From positions 54,180-118,179 of the forward strand of contig JABIGF010000003.1 of assembly GCA_018650285.1 (NCBI GenBank): a DNA stretch of 64,000 nt, given 5' to 3'. A program made the translations under genes and the position numbers. The stretch comes from Methanobacteriota archaeon (GTDB lineage Archaea; Thermoplasmatota; Poseidoniia; Poseidoniales; Thalassarchaeaceae). Shown here piece by piece: positions 63,463 through 64,000 of the stretch (positions are counted from its first letter, which is position 1; every line of letters starts with the position of its first letter). The notes under the pieces were generated by a model. The model saw only the letters and a program-made list of their open reading frames with translations. It made no database searches and was not told the DNA's origin.

Positions 63463-64000
63463 ATGGAATTCGTTGGCAAGTACGATCGCGAGAGCCATGA
63501 AGGTGGTATACTCATCACTTTCATTGGTGAAGCACCTCATCTTGGAAGCGCACTTGAAACCGCTGATGGGACCTACCTTGGCAGAGTTGATTCAGTCATA
63601 GGAAGAGTAGATGCAGCCCTTGTTCATGTAATGCCAACAGCGAACGGACTTGAAATCAATACAATTGGTGATTCTGATATTTCAGTTCAAAAGCGCCGTC
63701 AACGTGATGACAACCGAGGTGGACATCAAGATAGCCGAGGTGGACGTGATCATCGTGATGGTCGTGGAAACGACAGAGGAGGCAATCGGGATAGCCGAGG
63801 TGGACGTGACCAACGAGGTGGGCGCGATAGAAACCAGGGGGCTAATGACTGGGACTGCCCCAAATGTAACAACAACAATTTCGGATGGAGAGATACTTGC
63901 AACCGCTGCCCAACAAAACGCCCATCAGGCGGTGGAAACCGTGGTGGTGACCGAGGCGGTAACCGTGGAGGATACCAAGGTGGAAATCGTGGCGGTGACC
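63463..64000 (+). CDS. Gar1-domain protein with RGG repeats and RanBP2-type zinc finger, cut by window edge
   Basis: 179 residues seen from ATG 63463; no stop before the edge. Residues 1-80 align with archaeal Gar1 (box H/ACA pseudouridylation RNP): VGKYDRESHEGGILITF, then YLGRVDSVIGRVDAALVHVM. Residues 85-128 and 155 onward are RGG/RDG repeats. At W130-C149 there is a zinc finger WDCPKCNNNNFGWRDTCNRC, fitting W-x-C-x2-C-x3-N-x6-C-x2-C of the RanBP2 class. It should bind RNA. Known archaeal Gar1 proteins have a short Lys-rich tail instead. The dinucleotide repetitiveness of 63700-63990 is coding. Confidence 0.85.
   Translation, partial: MEFVGKYDRESHEGGILITFIGEAPHLGSALETADGTYLGRVDSVIGRVDAALVHVMPTANGLEINTIGDSDISVQKRRQRDDNRGGHQDSRGGRDHRDGRGNDRGGNRDSRGGRDQRGGRDRNQGANDWDCPKCNNNNFGWRDTCNRCPTKRPSGGGNRGGDRGGNRGGYQGGNRGGD

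Noticed and set aside
63700..63990. Tandem-repeat-like DNA that could suggest a CRISPR or satellite array
   Set aside because: The repeat unit is in codon register and encodes RGG/RDG motifs; no spacers.
1..64000. Insertion sequences, integrases, phage genes, CRISPR arrays, rRNA
   Set aside because: No transposase or integrase motif, no regular repeat-spacer array and no rRNA-like tract was noticed on either strand by reading.

Overview
The window looks like a chromosomal segment of a planktonic Euryarchaeon, most probably Marine Group II / Candidatus Poseidoniales (Thermoplasmatota). This is inferred from gene content, not from a marker tree. Archaeal signatures are the modified shikimate pathway (ADH synthase, dehydroquinate synthase II, GHMP-type shikimate kinase), RibL-type FAD synthetase, Gar1, two bat-type (HTH_10) regulators, and MoxR/DUF58/DUF4350 genes. 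These sit beside bacterial or eukaryotic-looking genes: GpsA, a Gpt2/PlsC-like acyltransferase, trimeric-type riboflavin synthase, GTG/TTG starts and lipobox lipoproteins. No phage, transposase, CRISPR or other recent mobile DNA was seen.

Layout. 1-3.2 kb (minus): a divergent endonuclease IV-like protein cut by the window edge and a secreted FG-GAP/ASPIC protein. 3.3-6.5 kb (plus): riboflavin/FAD genes ribB-ribL-ribE-ribH, then thioredoxin reductase. 6.6-14.9 kb: a DUF4190-like membrane protein, a UBA4/MOCS3-like E1 plus rhodanese, a pseudo-receiver protein, a fused E1alpha-E1beta 2-oxoacid dehydrogenase, a Ca2+/cation antiporter and an acyl-CoA dehydrogenase. 14.9-25.2 kb: lipoproteins, MocA and XdhC (molybdenum cofactor maturation), a 1318-residue multi-membrane-span protein, an HTH_10 regulator and a CD36-like membrane protein. 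25.2-37.6 kb (plus): acyltransferase, a three-subunit molybdenum hydroxylase of the 4-hydroxybenzoyl-CoA reductase type, a surface protein, and the DUF4350-MoxR-DUF58-membrane protein cluster. 37.6-44.5 kb (minus): regulator, true endonuclease IV, the ADHS-DHQS-AroK-AroC operon and aspartate kinase. 44.7-50.4 kb: MacB-like ABC exporter, DUF3147 protein, EF-hand membrane protein. 50.5-55.5 kb: a thrombospondin-3-repeat surface protein, a SCO1-like lipoprotein and a PGF-CTERM-like protein. 55.5-58.3 kb: upp, cdd, tRNA-Leu(UAG), gpsA, a small conserved-looking protein. 58.3-64 kb: membrane protein, ABC-2 exporter, a surface protein, and the start of a Gar1-RGG-RanBP2 zinc finger protein.

How the genes work together. 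The aro genes and aspartate kinase form one overlapping minus-strand run; aspartate kinase opens the route to aspartate semialdehyde, which archaeal ADHS condenses. MocA and XdhC would mature the molybdenum hydroxylase encoded 9 kb downstream. GpsA and the acyltransferase fit sn-glycerol-3-phosphate ester lipids rather than classical archaeal lipids. Upp and Cdd form a pyrimidine salvage pair.

Most notable observations: an archaeal Gar1 carrying RGG repeats and a RanBP2 zinc finger; a CD36-like protein; a 4Fe-4S-bearing molybdenum hydroxylase; recurrent short perfect hairpins just 5' of start codons, two with the Shine-Dalgarno-like tract in the stem; and paralogous GTG-start regulators, one sharing an intergenic region with an ABC exporter that contains a long inverted repeat.
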